Source of the DNA: Chrysophaeum taylorii
Lineage: Eukaryota; Sar; Pelagophyceae; Pelagomonadales; Pelagomonadaceae
Length of the DNA: 64,000 nt
Direction of reading: 5' to 3'
Assembly: GCA_029834535.1 (NCBI GenBank)
Contig: JAQMWT010000362.1
Span: forward strand, 248,001 to 312,000
Shown one piece after another: positions 9,555-19,536 of the stretch. Below the pieces are notes generated by a model. That model saw only the letters and a list, made by a program, of their open reading frames with translations. It had not been told where the DNA came from and did no database searches. The first letter of the stretch is position 1. Each line of letters starts with the position of its first letter. Position numbers and translations under genes: made by a program.

Positions 9555-10651
9555 TCAGTATTCTTCTTCTTCCTCTTCCTCCTCTTCTTCATCTTCTTGG
9601 CCTTGGTTTTTGTTGTCGTCGTCGTCTTCGCCTTCTTGGTCTTCATCATCATCGTCGTCGTCATCACCATCTTCTTCATCTTCGTCGTTGTCACCCTCCG
9701 CAACTTGAAAGCCGGCTCCCTCCTCATCTTGCTTCTCCCACTCTCGAAGTGGCCGGTTCGAGCAACAACATCCCGGGAGACAGGCGGTGTCTTCGATGTC
9801 CATCTTCTCGATCCGCTCTTGGTCGGGATCGACGTCGGGATCGTAACGCTTGTTTGGATTTATTTTGACGAGGTCGAGGTTGCCGCGCTTGCCATCGCTG
9901 GAAATCTGGATGCGGCCCTCGATCTCGTAGGGCCCGTAGAAGTCGCACTCGCCGGTACCGATGAATTGCTGGGTTGTCTCCTTGTCGAGCTTGTCCCATT
10001 TGATATCCAGCGTCATCCTGTCGCTCCGGAACTTGTTGGTCCCGTAGAGCACGGGGTCGTCCTCAAAGTGGCCGACTAAAGTGACCTCGACCATGTTTTC
10101 GTCGTTCGGGTGCTCGGCGCTGATGATGTCATAGGAGAAGGCGAGGGCGTGCGCCGTTTTGACGTGGTCGGCGAGATACGCCCAGCGGCCTTTGTAGGTG
10201 CCTCCCAGCTCAATTGTTTGGCCGTAGTGCGACCGGAATTTCCCGTGCATATGGCACAACTCCTTCCTGTGCGAGGGCGTTCCGTGGAAGGGCGGCAGAG
10301 GACTCACGGGATGGGCCGCTCGAGCGGGTTGGGCGGCTGCCGAACGTCGTCGGGGGCGAGTTTCCTGGGGCGCTTCTTGAGTCGCTTCTTCGGCTTCTCC
10401 GTGGCCTGCGGCGCTGCGTCGGCTACCTTCGTAATGCCGTCGTTTTCGTCCGGCTCGTCCTTCTTCTTCTCCTTGTTCGACCCTTCGTCGTCTTGTTGGT
10501 CGTCGTCCTTCGTCGCCACCGCAACTTCGGGGGACGCCGGCATCGCACCAGGCATATTAAGATTCTCGTCTTGTTTCTCCTCCACCGCGACCTGGAGCTT
10601 TATGACAAGACAACAACGACGGGCGCAACGCACCTCTTCTTGTTGACTCAT
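9555..10651 (-). CDS. Unrecognised protein with very acidic C-terminal tail
   Basis: Two exons, 10651-10308 and 10266-9555, with a 41-bp GT-AG intron that joins the frame as ...ERPIP-KELCHMHGKF, giving 351 residues. Residues 1-115 are charged and likely disordered, with a basic patch (KPKKRLKKRPRKL) that could be a nuclear localisation signal. The middle (about 115-275) is a folded beta-rich domain with GTYKGRWAYLADH, DPVLYGTNKFRSDRM and GECDFYGPYEIEGRI, containing a short CCC motif after it. The last ~60 residues are almost all Asp/Glu, encoded by GAA/GAC microsatellites at 9556-9690. I do not recognise the family. The composition suggests a nuclear, chromatin- or histone-associated role, which is inference only. 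It is divergent from the PH-domain gene, 126 bp between start codons. Confidence 0.7.
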
Positions 10652-10777
10652 TTGGCGCTTCGCGAATTTCAAACGTCTTTTTTCTTTTTTACCAGAAGAG
10701 AAATAAGTAAACCTCCCTGGGAGGTGGTAATGAATGTCCTTGTAGTAGTAGTAGTAGTAGTACCAACTGAAAAAAAA

Positions 10778-13481
10778 ATGCTGCACAGAGCCTCGCACGT
10801 TGGCGGCGCGCTGGGGTTCGAGGGGGACGTCCACAAGAGTGGGTACCTCGTGAAGCGCGCGAAGAAAAGCGGGGCCAACTGGAAGAAGCGGTACTTTGTG
10901 CTCAACGGGAGCTCGCTGATCTACTACGAGTCCCACAAGAAGACGAACAGTGCCAAGGGAAATTTATTGATCACGGTCGACTTTGTGATTAAGGACGTCG
11001 TGGAGCCCAAGTACCCATTTTGTTTCGAGATCGAAACGGCGTTCGAGAAGCTGCGAGTGGCGGGGGAGTCGGCGGAGGAGGTCGCGCAGTGGAAGGAGGC
11101 GCTGCACTTGGCGGTGTCGCGTCTCGACGGCACGACCCGAGGGTTTCTCCAACTACAAGTATCGTCGATGTTCCGCGGCAAACAGTCGTGGGTGAAGAAA
11201 TTTTTCGTGCTCCACGCCAACGCGCTGACCTACCACAACAACCACTTCGACACCCACAAGAACTTGGGGTCGATCAAGTTGAGCTCGAGGACGTCGGTCG
11301 CCAAGCAGGCGACGACGCTGACCATTAAAACCGGCAGCCAGCAGCTGGTCGTCGCGTGCGTGGATGTGCCCGAGGCGCAAGTGTGGTACGACGCGATCGT
11401 CCGCACCGTCAAGCGCGTGGAGAGTCTGGACGACCTCGCGGGGAAGATCGGCACCGAGAACACGGAAGTTGTGCTGCTGGACGGGCACCTCGGCACGGCG
11501 ACCGAGGCGGCCGCCACCCTCAGCACCCGCGATGCCCTGCGGCGCCGCACGAGCGTGGTCGGCGCGTCAACCTCTGACCACTTCTGGCCTGCCAAGTTCT
11601 ACGCGTTGACCTCGACGGCGCTCTACCAAGCCGACAACGCGAACGCGACCGAAGCTCAGCGCGTATTTCTCGTGAGCCCGACGTGCGCCGTCTTCGAGAC
11701 AACGCTCAAGCCCTATGCCTTCGAGCTCGTCACGTCCCAGGGGGTCCTTCACGTCCACGCCTCGAGCGAGGAGGACCGCGACCGCTGGACAGAGGCGCTC
11801 CGCGACGCGATATCTTCGAGCTCGCGCCTCGTCTCCGACCCGCTCCACGATGCCGTGCTCCACATGGACCTCAATCTCTACGAATGCAACTTCGAAACCA
11901 AGCAGCCCCTCGGGATCGTCCTCGAACGGTCGGCCGAGTGGGCCATCGTCAAGTCCTCGAAGCGCGAGTTCGCCGACGTCTCTCCGGGCTCGGCCTTGGT
12001 CGCGATCAACGGCAGCTCTACGCAGCTCGAGGCGTACGCCAGCGTCATCCAGCGTCTCACGGGCTGGCAGCCGCCTCTGAAGCTCACCTTTGCGCGCTCC
12101 CCGACGCTCTCGGGCTGGCTCGGCAAGCGGGCCCGCGGCCGCTCGGGCCGTTCCTCCAAGCGCAACTGGAAGCGACGCTTCTTCGAGCTCAAGGAGGGCA
12201 AGCTCGCTTACTACGACAAAGACGCGACCGGCCAGTCCGCCCAGGTCCGCGAGGGGTGCCTCAAGGGCGCGCTCCTCTTGATGGGGTGCGCGGTTGCGCT
12301 CGCTCCCAAGGGGCCCGAGACTGACGACCAGCCCTTTTGCATCCGCCTCGTCTCGGGTGACGCGCGAGAGTCTTCCCTCGCGTAGTTCGTCTTTCTTTCG
12401 TAGGCATCGGCGTCCTCGTCATGCAAGCCGAGACGCTCGAGGAGTGCCTCAAATGGGCGACGACGCTCTACCACGGTATTGCAATCGCCAACGGCGGCGG
12501 ATATCTCCTCGACGTCGAGCGCCAGAAGCACGCCCTCGTTCGAGAAGAGGAAGAGTAGGGCTGCGCCGCGAGTTGCCTGACCCGTTTCGTGTTGTGCGTA
12601 GGCCCGTCGACGCGAAACTATCGCCGCCCCCGCCTCCCGCCGAGGAGGAGGAGAAGAAAGAGAGCGAGGCGGCCGCCGAGCAGCCGCCCGCTGAACTACC
12701 TCCTTCCGAGCCGGTCGTCGAGAAGAAAGAGGAGACGGGTTCAGACAAGGAGCAGCCGCCGCCTGTTGACATACCTCCATCTGCGCCGGTCTTTGAAGAA
12801 GAAAACGAACAAGTCGCCTCGCAGTCGCCGCCGCCGCCGCTGAATAGTGCCGAAATCCCGCGAGCTGAAGCCGAATTCGCTCCGCCTCTTCACGACCGTC
12901 GCCGCCAATCGTTCTCGGCCGTCGTCGCGTCCAAGGAAGCCGTGCTTCCGGTTTACACCAACCCCAAGTCGGACGACCACATCTCCGACGTGGACGAGGA
13001 GGATGAGGAGGAGGATGATGACGAGGAGGAGGACGTTCCCAACGATATCGCAGAAAACGAGGACGCCCCAGAGGTCGGGGATGGAGGCGGGACGCTGCTC
13101 CCGGCGATCGGCGTGGAAGAGGACGAGATGGAGGTCATTCATACACTTTGTCAAGTCCACAAGAACCATGTTCCGTTGACCGACGAGGAGCTCGAGACGA
13201 CCTTCGACCTTCTCAAAGGCAGCAATAAAGGGTGGCTGAACCCGATGCAGTTCGTCTCTCTCCTGCGGCGCGTCGGCCTCTCCGACGAAGGGAATCTCCA
13301 GTGGGAACTGCAGCTCTTCCACGAGTTCGACACCAAAAACGAAGGTCACCTCACCAAAGAAGATTTCGTTCGCGGCATGCACCGCCACATGAGCCAGCAA
13401 GAGCTCGAGTCCAATGCGGCGATGCGCCACATCGTCGTCGGAATCCGCAACTTCTCCGCACAGGGCACGGTCGAGCTCTGA
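10778..13481 (+). CDS. Multi-PH domain protein with PDZ-like and EF-hand regions
   Basis: Three exons, 10778-12356, 12404-12554 and 12602-13481, with two 47-bp introns. The phases close exactly and give 869 residues. Domains: PH1 (KSGYLVKRAKKSGANWKKRY, about 18-115), PH2 (RGFLQLQVSSMF...WVKKFFVL, about 125-215), a more divergent PH3 (about 240-355), a PDZ-like segment (PLGIVLERSAEWAIVKSS, about 375-445), PH4 (SGWLGKRARGRS...NWKRRFFELKEGKLAYYD, about 448-575, whose last helix EECLKWATTLYHGI is encoded by exon 2), a Pro/Glu-rich disordered stretch with an acidic run, and a C-terminal EF-hand-like pair (FDLLKGSNKGWLNPMQFVSL, FDTKNEGHLTKEDFVRGM). PH domains bind phosphoinositides and EF-hands bind calcium, so a calcium-responsive membrane adaptor is likely. 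I know no named orthologue. The TPR gene follows 122 bp downstream. Confidence 0.85.
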
Positions 13482-13603
13482 GGTGCCATCGACTGCTGGA
13501 GTGGCTGGCCTACCAAGAGATACCGACCGAAAAGTATAGGTTGACCCCTCCAGTGACCAAACAAACAACAACGATCCTTCTCCAACGCCCAAAGAATAAA
13601 ACG

Positions 13604-14377
13604 ATGGAGTTTAGCGCGATGGTTGCAGGGTACGGGGAGTGTCGCGCCGAGGCCGCTGCGGCGGACAGGCTTCAGGAGCGGCTGTGGGAGGCGAAGAAGG
13701 AGGGGGTCCGGCTGCGCGAGCTCGTGCACAGGGGAGGACCCAGCGACTTGGAGGATGTTGGGGACGTTGAGGATGCCTCGATCGACGGCGAGGAGGTGGA
13801 GCCTGAGGAAAAGGCGCCAGAGGAGGAAGGTGGGTGGGACGCAGAAAGATTTGCGGACCTTGTGCGGCGCGTGGAGGCGCACAAGGAGTCGGGGAACGCC
13901 GCGTTCCGCGAGGCGCGCGTCGAGGCGTCGAGGTCTCTCGCCCAGGACGCGGCGATTCACTACCTCGACGCCCTCGAGGTCGTCGAGACGGCCCCGCCGA
14001 GCGAGCTGAGCGCGGCGCAGGCGGCGACCCGGAAGCATTTGCTGCTGACGCTCTTCTTGAACCGGTCGGCGGCGCTGAACGAGGACCTCGAGTGGAAGTT
14101 GTCTCTGCGCGCCGCCAACGCCGCGCTGGGCATCGATCCTGAGAACATCAAGGGGTTATACCGGCGGGGCGTCGCACTGGCGGGCTTGCGCCGGTTCGCC
14201 GAGGCCGAGGGCGACTTCAACACCGTTCTCCGGCTCGACCCGGAAAACCGCGAGGCCCGGCGACGGCTCGTCGAGACGACGAAGAAGCGCAAGATATACC
14301 ACGGGCACAAAATGCGCGACAACAACGTGGGCCGCCGCGACGACAGGGACGAGGCTTACGACCGTTGGGGGGAATGA
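13604..14377 (+). CDS. TPR co-chaperone-like protein
   Basis: Single exon, 257 residues from ATG 13604. After an acidic N-terminal region (residues ~45-80) come three tetratricopeptide repeats. TPR1 is AHKESGNAAFREARVEASRS with an inserted loop, TPR2 is LNRSAALNEDLEWKLSLRAA, and TPR3 is KGLYRRGVALAGLRRFAEAE ending in FNTVLRLDPENREARRRL. The K-x-GN and R-x-x-A positions are those of the carboxylate-clamp TPRs of FKBP- and TTC4/Hop-type proteins that bind Hsp70/Hsp90 tails. No catalytic domain is attached. The charged tail (KKRKIYHGHKMRDNN) is unusual. The stop codon is only 14 bp from the stop of the convergent sulfotransferase gene. Confidence 0.8.
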   Translation: MEFSAMVAGYGECRAEAAAADRLQERLWEAKKEGVRLRELVHRGGPSDLEDVGDVEDASIDGEEVEPEEKAPEEEGGWDAERFADLVRRVEAHKESGNAAFREARVEASRSLAQDAAIHYLDALEVVETAPPSELSAAQAATRKHLLLTLFLNRSAALNEDLEWKLSLRAANAALGIDPENIKGLYRRGVALAGLRRFAEAEGDFNTVLRLDPENREARRRLVETTKKRKIYHGHKMRDNNVGRRDDRDEAYDRWGE

Positions 14378-14391
14378 AGAATGAATGAAAC

Positions 14392-15360
14392 CTACACGAC
14401 GGGATACAGGTTCGTGGTAAGTCGAGGGATAGCGTAGCCGAAGGTGTCCAAGTCGGCCGCGTATATCCGGTGGAGGAGGGCGCGGCTGGTCGCGTTGAGC
14501 GCGCTCGGGGACAAGGGACACGCGTCCTGCGGAGGGCCGTGGAATTTGAGCTCGAAGGTAGGATGGCGGAGGATGGCGGGGTGTCCCAAACGGCGCAGCA
14601 ACAACGTCAAGTCGCGGTCGAGGTGCTCGTGCCGAAGGACGTGATCGCACGTGACTTGGTTCGCGGCGTCGAGGACGTAGTATGATTGCGGGAGGAAGTG
14701 GCAGTCGCACGCGAAAGGGTTAGCGAGATATTTAGCGACGCGATCCACCACCCACGAATTCAAGCTCTCGCGGCCGCACGTGTAGTCGCGGTCGAAGGGT
14801 GGGCGCACGCCGGGTTCCTTTATCCGGAGCTCCCATCGGAACTGGCTCACCGCGCGATCGAGCGGGTGTCTCGCGACGCAAAACGTGACAAACCCTTCGT
14901 AGGGACCACGGCCGAGGCCGTGCGGATCGAACATCGAGGGTGGCGTGTGGTAGGGCGAGCGACAAACGCGCGACGGCTCGGCGTCCCACCGCCAGAGACT
15001 GATGTTGAGGGGGGGATCTTCGCGCAGCGCGGCTTCCTTTACCCAGGTCCCCCCCGTCTTGGGCACGTGAATGAGCTTGAGCCTGTCTAAAGGTGATGCT
15101 GCGAGGTCTTCGTCGTCCGCGGCGCACTCGGCGCGCACCGCCTCGGCGATGCGACCGGCGACGCACCCACGCGATTCGCAACCGCCGCCGCGATCTAGCG
15201 CGTTGGCGGCGGCGAACGCCTCGACGGCGGCCTCGATGCTCCCGCCGCGCGGGACCGTCAAAGGTCTCATCACCCCGTTCACATCGACGACCTGCGTGCA
15301 CCGCACCTCCTCCGCACCGACGCGACTACCAACAACGCCCAACGCAAGCATAACACGCAT
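14392..15360 (-). CDS. Secretory-pathway sulfotransferase
   Basis: Single exon, 322 residues from ATG 15360. The short hydrophobic N terminus (MRVMLALGVVGSRVGA) reads as a signal peptide or anchor. The PAPS 5'-phosphosulfate loop is HVPKTGGTWVKE (about residue 100) and the 3'-phosphate motif is CVARHPLDRAVSQFRWEL. Both match the Sulfotransfer_2/carbohydrate sulfotransferase family, which transfers sulfate from PAPS to glycans in the Golgi. C-terminal cysteines (FACDCHFLPQ, QVTCDHVL) fit a lumenal enzyme. The acceptor is unknown. A longer open frame upstream to 15669 lies inside the kinesin-like gene and is not needed. Only 25 bp separate its ATG from the stop of that upstream gene on the same strand. 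A second, related protein is at 36591-37283. Confidence 0.8.
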   Translation of the reverse strand: MRVMLALGVVGSRVGAEEVRCTQVVDVNGVMRPLTVPRGGSIEAAVEAFAAANALDRGGGCESRGCVAGRIAEAVRAECAADDEDLAASPLDRLKLIHVPKTGGTWVKEAALREDPPLNISLWRWDAEPSRVCRSPYHTPPSMFDPHGLGRGPYEGFVTFCVARHPLDRAVSQFRWELRIKEPGVRPPFDRDYTCGRESLNSWVVDRVAKYLANPFACDCHFLPQSYYVLDAANQVTCDHVLRHEHLDRDLTLLLRRLGHPAILRHPTFELKFHGPPQDACPLSPSALNATSRALLHRIYAADLDTFGYAIPRLTTNLYPVV

Positions 15361-15385
15361 ATCCCGGATATCTCCTTTTTCTTCT

Positions 15386-16765
15386 TCAAGCGCACCAGCA
15401 GGACAGGGAGAAGATGTCGTCCTCGAGGACAGTCGGCTCCGGGTCGACGGCGGGGGCAGGCTCGGCGATCGCCGAGACGGCGAGCTGCCAGTCGGTGGCA
15501 ATGTCGAGGACGAGGTCGTCGAGGACATGGGGCTCGACCACGAGCTCCTCCTCCTCCTCTTCCCGGGGATCGGTCGAGGCAAGGGAGGAGGACAACGTGG
15601 AGGCGGCGTCGTCGTTTCCGAGGTGGTGGGACCGCAGCAGCGCCCAGGCGTCGTCGTCGCCGCCATCACGGAGGTTGGAGGTGCCGTTGTCCGGCGTGAC
15701 GACGGCCGTTTTCAACGTCGAGAGGTCCTCGTCGTCGTCACTCGCAGTCCTGCCACGGAGGTTGGAGGTGTCTTTGTCCGGCGGCGTGACGATGGCCGTT
15801 TTCAAGGTCGTGAGCTCCTCGTTGTCGTCGCTCGCAGCCCTGCCGCGGAGGTTGGAGGTGTCTTTGTCCGGCGTGGCGATGGCCGTTTTCAACGTCGACG
15901 CGTCCTCGTTGTCGTCGCTCGCACCCCTGCCCCGGCAGCGACGGCGGTAGAGATCGATTTCGCGCATCGCGACGGGCGCGAGGCGCTTGTCGTTCGGGAG
16001 CGCGAGCAAGACAAGCGTGGAGTTGCCGAGGAGGGCCTCGCGAAGCACGAAGGTGAGCGTGGAGCTGCGCGCTGCCGTTGCTGCCTTTTCCTTAGTCGGG
16101 GCCGCGAGGACGCGCCTCAGCGTCGCGAGATCGTGCATCGCCCACGAGTCCTTGGAACGATCGTCGCGGAACCGCGCTTGCCAGTACTCGCCACCCGTCG
16201 TCGCGCTCGCGAGCTTAGCGAGCACCGCCGAGTCGCCGACGCAGTCGACGTACCACGAGCGCGTACCACCAGAAGCGTCGACCGCGAACACGACGTGAGA
16301 ATTCTCTCGCTTGCCGCGCCGCCTGCGGCGCGAGCGCGCAAGCGCGACAGCCAGCCGCGCGGAGCTCGCCGGGAGCCTGCGGAGACCGTCGAGGTGCCTC
16401 CGCTCGCGCCCGGGGAGCCGCGCGCCCTGCGGCGCCAGCAAGTCGAACACCGCCTGCTCGAACACCTCGAACGCGCACAACGTCCCACCCTCTTGCGCAC
16501 ACTCCTCGACGAGGCCCGTCACCGTCCGCGACTTTTCGACACCCGTAGGGCCACACGCGAGGACGAGCCGTCGCTGGCTCTTCGGGACCAAGCCATCGAT
16601 GGTCGCCACGACGCCGGCCTGCGAAGCCTCGGGGCCCACCACGCCATCCAACTCGAGGCTCTCGCTCGTGCCTATCAGGCCCAGTTTCCGGCCCCTGGCC
16701 TCCATAAACGCCTCCTCACCATCCTTCGCAGGGAATATCTGCACAACGAGCCGTGCTCGCGGCAT
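15386..16765 (-). CDS. Divergent kinesin-like protein with altered P-loop
   Basis: Single exon, 459 residues. The kinesin motor landmarks appear in the right order: LELDGVVGPEASQAGVV (the FDxVFGPxxSQ region), CGPTGVEKSRTVTG where kinesins have GQTGSGKTYTM, RENSHVVFAVDASG (switch I, SSRSHxxF), YVDCVGDSA (switch II, LVDLAGSE), and FRDDRSKDS followed by LLGNSTLVLLALP (YRDSKLTRLL...LGGNSxT). The glycine before the P-loop lysine is Glu and switch II lacks the usual LAGSE, so ATP hydrolysis may be weak or lost. After the motor come three tandem ~29-residue acidic repeats (RGRxASDDNExxxTLKTAI...) and an acidic tail. There is no long coiled coil. It could be a regulatory pseudo-motor, but coding sequence is intact throughout. 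Confidence 0.65.
   Translation of the reverse strand: MPRARLVVQIFPAKDGEEAFMEARGRKLGLIGTSESLELDGVVGPEASQAGVVATIDGLVPKSQRRLVLACGPTGVEKSRTVTGLVEECAQEGGTLCAFEVFEQAVFDLLAPQGARLPGRERRHLDGLRRLPASSARLAVALARSRRRRRGKRENSHVVFAVDASGGTRSWYVDCVGDSAVLAKLASATTGGEYWQARFRDDRSKDSWAMHDLATLRRVLAAPTKEKAATAARSSTLTFVLREALLGNSTLVLLALPNDKRLAPVAMREIDLYRRRCRGRGASDDNEDASTLKTAIATPDKDTSNLRGRAASDDNEELTTLKTAIVTPPDKDTSNLRGRTASDDDEDLSTLKTAVVTPDNGTSNLRDGGDDDAWALLRSHHLGNDDAASTLSSSLASTDPREEEEEELVVEPHVLDDLVLDIATDWQLAVSAIAEPAPAVDPEPTVLEDDIFSLSCWCA
15667..15932 (-). repeat. Three ~88-bp tandem repeats in the kinesin-like gene
   Basis: Three consecutive copies starting CGGAGGTTGGAGGTG(T/C)C on the plus strand, each ending near CTCGCA(G/C)(T/C)CCTGC. 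Unit length stays in frame and encodes the repeated RGRxASDDxExxxTLKTA block, so the repeat has expanded by in-frame duplication. Confidence 0.85.
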
Positions 16766-16861
16766 CCTTGCGGACTACGGTCGTGGTACCAAGATTGCTG
16801 GAGAATCACGGTCCGTTGGCACTGGAATCTTCCAACATTATTTTCTCTTGAAATCACAAGG

Positions 16862-17664
16862 GTTTTTAACAGCGTTGGGAATTCACTGAGGTCACTTCAC
16901 CAGGTTCGCTGAACTTGGTTCACTTCACTTCATTTTATTTCACTTCACAGAAATCTTGAGTCCGGAGCCGCGTCTTCGCCTCGTTTTCATACACTTAGGC
17001 TGACGGCCTCCCCATGTGCGAAGTGGAGCCGCGCTACTAAGAGGCGGAGGAGGATAATGTTGATGATGAGGAGCAAAACGCGGGACAGAACGAGGAGCAC
17101 AAGAACAAGCCAATGTCGATGCTGACGATGAACACGCACGGCAAATCTGGACGATCAACCAGGGAATCACCTTGCTCGGCGCGGACGAGACGGACAAAGT
17201 TGCCCTACTGCGCATGAACAAGAATTTCATTGCGGCGGCCCGAATCTAATGTAGCGTCCTCGCCGAGACCGAGTTCTAATACGCCGGGAGCACCATCCCG
17301 AAGACTCTTCGGAAATGGAGGTTGATGAGGAAGAACTAGACGAAGATACCGAGGTCGTTCACATCGCCAAGGCAAGAAAGACTGAACACCATCCACGGTA
17401 ACTTAAAATTCACCCCGAAACGTGAATGAACCTGAGAGCACCAGACCTAGGCAATAGCGGGCGGCGGCACGGAATTGACGGGACCCGGTGCGAGCTTCCC
17501 CCCCCCCCAAAAAAAAAAAAGGTGGCTTTCACGTCATCAAAGATTCACGATCGCCACAGAGGGCGACGTGTTCACTTCAAATCACTTCACCAGACTTGCG
17601 CGGCTACCATGGTGACGTGGCTCACGTTCACTTGGTTTAGTGAATTCCCAACGCTGATTTTTCA
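16862..17664. mobile_element. Non-autonomous hAT-like DNA transposon (MITE-like)
   Basis: Perfect 18-bp terminal inverted repeats, CAGCGTTGGGAATTCACT at 16870-16887 and its reverse complement at 17639-17656, enclose 787 bp. The flanking 8-mers GTTTTTAA (16862-16869) and ATTTTTCA (17657-17664) match at six of eight positions, consistent with a decayed 8-bp hAT-type target duplication. Subterminal CACTTCAC/TTCACTTCA motifs are clustered inside both ends, as in hAT elements. No transposase is visible; short open frames inside have no family signature. A C10A12 run sits at 17501-17520. Confidence 0.65.
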
Positions 17665-17666
17665 TT

Positions 17667-17689
17667 AAAGGTCGACTGCTAAGAGGGGG
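17667..17689. repeat. Recurring AAAGGTCGACT motif, copy 1
   Basis: AAAGGTCGACTGCTAAGAGG begins 11 bp after the right terminal repeat of the hAT-like element. Related copies are at 28721, 28771 and 62808, with unrelated flanks. Confidence 0.6.
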
Positions 17690-17834
17690 TTGGTGGAAAT
17701 AGAAGGAGCTGAGTATATCAGCCAGTAGATTCCGGAGTATGGCGTGCGTAGGAACCCTCGTTTATGCTAGGTTTGTTCATGTTTGTACGACGATTCGGTA
17801 CGACAAACGAAGGCTCTTATCTTCGGCAGATTCG

Positions 17835-17890
17835 ATGACTTTATTATGGTTAGCAAGTCCCAGGCTCAGAGAGCCAGAATGGATGAACTT
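17835..17890 (-). repeat. Dispersed repeat terminus (CATCCATTCTGG family), minus copy
   Basis: The reverse complement reads CATCCATTCTGGCTCTCTGA then GCCTGGGACTTGCT and an AATAA-rich tail. It matches the 3' ends of the copies at 18190-18545 and 61985-62525. Confidence 0.55.
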
Positions 17891-17891
17891 A

Positions 17892-17933
17892 GCTATTGCA
17901 ATAATGAGCGTCGCTATTGCAATAATGAGCGTC
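17892..17933. repeat. Perfect 21-bp tandem duplication
   Basis: GCTATTGCAATAATGAGCGTC occurs twice head to tail (17892-17912 and 17913-17933), one base longer than quoted lengths elsewhere; the unit begins GCTATTGCAA and ends GAGCGTC. Confidence 0.9.
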
Positions 17934-18189
17934 GTGAAGCATGCCATTGGCAGAAAAGCATCGGATAGCGAAATGGCGAGCCTGATTCGTAAGTACGATG
18001 TCTTGTATACGGTTAATGACTGCCTCGCTGTCCATATACCATGGTACGGGATAAGTAGACAACTTAAGAGAACGAAGCCACAAGAGATACGCAGTACATC
18101 CGAATAGAGCTGTGAGTCGAGATTTTTCTCTCCGTTCCTTCGTCCGTCTGCTTCATTGCTGACCTTGCTGTTCTGAGTCGCCGCCCCTT

Positions 18190-18414
18190 CTGCGTGCACC
18201 TTTTCTTTTCTTCGCCCTTCTTGTCCTGCCTCTCCATTTTGCTCTCTTTTGAAGTCTATTTGCTCTTCACCTGCTTCCTTAGTTGCTGTCCTACCGCTTT
18301 CTTCTATTCGCCCCTCTCCTTTCTCTCCCTTGGCTCCCTGATTCTGCCTTTCCCGTTGCACGTTCCTTGCTTCTTCTTTTTGGCGTTCTTCGGGTCATAT
18401 CATTTCCCCTTTCT

Positions 18415-18446
<32 letters not shown>

Positions 18447-18545
18447 TATTTCTTTCTTTCTTTCTTTCTTTCTCCTTCTCTGCGCTCATCCATTCTGATT
18501 CTTTGAGCCTGCGAGTCGCTCACAATAATAACAATAAACAAAAGC
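18190..18545 (+). repeat. Pyrimidine-rich dispersed repeat, copy A
   Basis: Shares GCGTGCACCTTTTCTT, a TTTTGCTCTCTTTT block, TTGCTGTCCT and the ending CATTCTG...GAGCCTG(C/G)GAGT(C/T)GCTCAC plus AATAATAACAATAAA tail with 61985-62525. A polymorphic-looking (TTTC)n tract interrupts it at 18413-18476. The defined AT-rich 3' tail suggests a retroposon. No reverse transcriptase is visible. Confidence 0.55.
18413..18476. repeat. (TTTC)n microsatellite
   Basis: About 15 units of CTTT with one interruption (TTTA). Confidence 0.95.
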
Positions 18546-19114
18546 AACGACTGTAGTATCTGACTCGAAGCTAGAGCGAACTACTCATTGTTGTACTGTA
18601 GAGCACGACGCAATAGCATATCCGCGGAGCAAGGAAGCGCGACCAGATGCTGAACATCGTGTATCAGGGCTATAATCCCGGTCAGGGGTCACAATAAATG
18701 AAGAATTTGTTCCATCTATGGCCATCAATTGAAAGACACGAGTGTACCATGTAAGGACTTCAAAATGATGAGGACACGCATCCATTATTAACGACGAGTA
18801 TTTTCGCCGAAACTGCAAGCCTGTGCAGCCCTGTAGCGTAGACGTTACATGTGCTACGTAGTAGGGCCATCAAGAAGTTTTGGCTTTTGAAGAGTCTCTT
18901 ACAGATACGTGTAGAAATTGCTGTCCTAGATGTCCTGGAGTGGACGAAGTTTGAATGGGCGCCTAACGTGCAGCAGTCAAGAGATCATTGATAGCTCCGG
19001 CTTAACGTAGAACCTCCGACGGATCCTACACAAATTTCTTTTACAGTTCAACACTTCAAAAAGAAAAATCTGTACTGTACCGGAACTGTGCGAGAGAATT
19101 TCACTATAGACTCT
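18546..19114. other. Spacer left of the LTR element
   Basis: AT-richer than the host genes, no supported gene or recognised repeat. Confidence 0.4.
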
Positions 19115-19536
19115 TCCAGAGACCTACACTATTATGTGTGCGACACTGGAACATTTCACACCTATCTCTACAAGAGGGTTTTCTCTCCGTAATACGGCTT
19201 TCCCTCTTTCCTTCCTTACCCTTCCGCAATTATATATTTTCATGACTATGAAGAACCCAGTCTGAAGCTCTTTTCCAACATGGAGTAGGCCTCCAGGTGC
19301 GTACCGTCAGGTACGGGGTGTTCTGTTTAATTAACAGAGGCTTCGTTCCTCGTTGTCAGTGTAAACGCTTCTATGGGACCTAATGTCCTTAAGGTGTTAG
19401 GGCTTAAATCCCTACTTTGTGTAGTAGCATGTGACAAGCGGAATGGTCTGTACACGCCTAGGACTGCACGCAGTCTCTACCATGTACCCGGAGAGGGTCA
19501 AATCTCTCCAGGTTATGGGCCCAGATGCGTAGGTGT
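19115..19536 (+). repeat. Left long terminal repeat
   Basis: Matches 26820-27227 over about 410 bp from TCCAGAGA to a CCCAGAT...GTAGG segment. The outer boundary is set by loss of similarity; canonical TG...CA ends and a target duplication were not identified. Confidence 0.8.

Noticed and set aside
15071-16912. 613-codon plus-strand open frame opposite the sulfotransferase and kinesin-like genes
   Set aside because: Arg/Val-rich antisense by-product; both minus-strand genes have ordered family motifs.
17471-17500. GGAATTGACGGG resembles a universal small-subunit rRNA segment
   Set aside because: Only about 12 bases match, the flanks do not, and it lies inside the hAT-like element; no rRNA gene is present.
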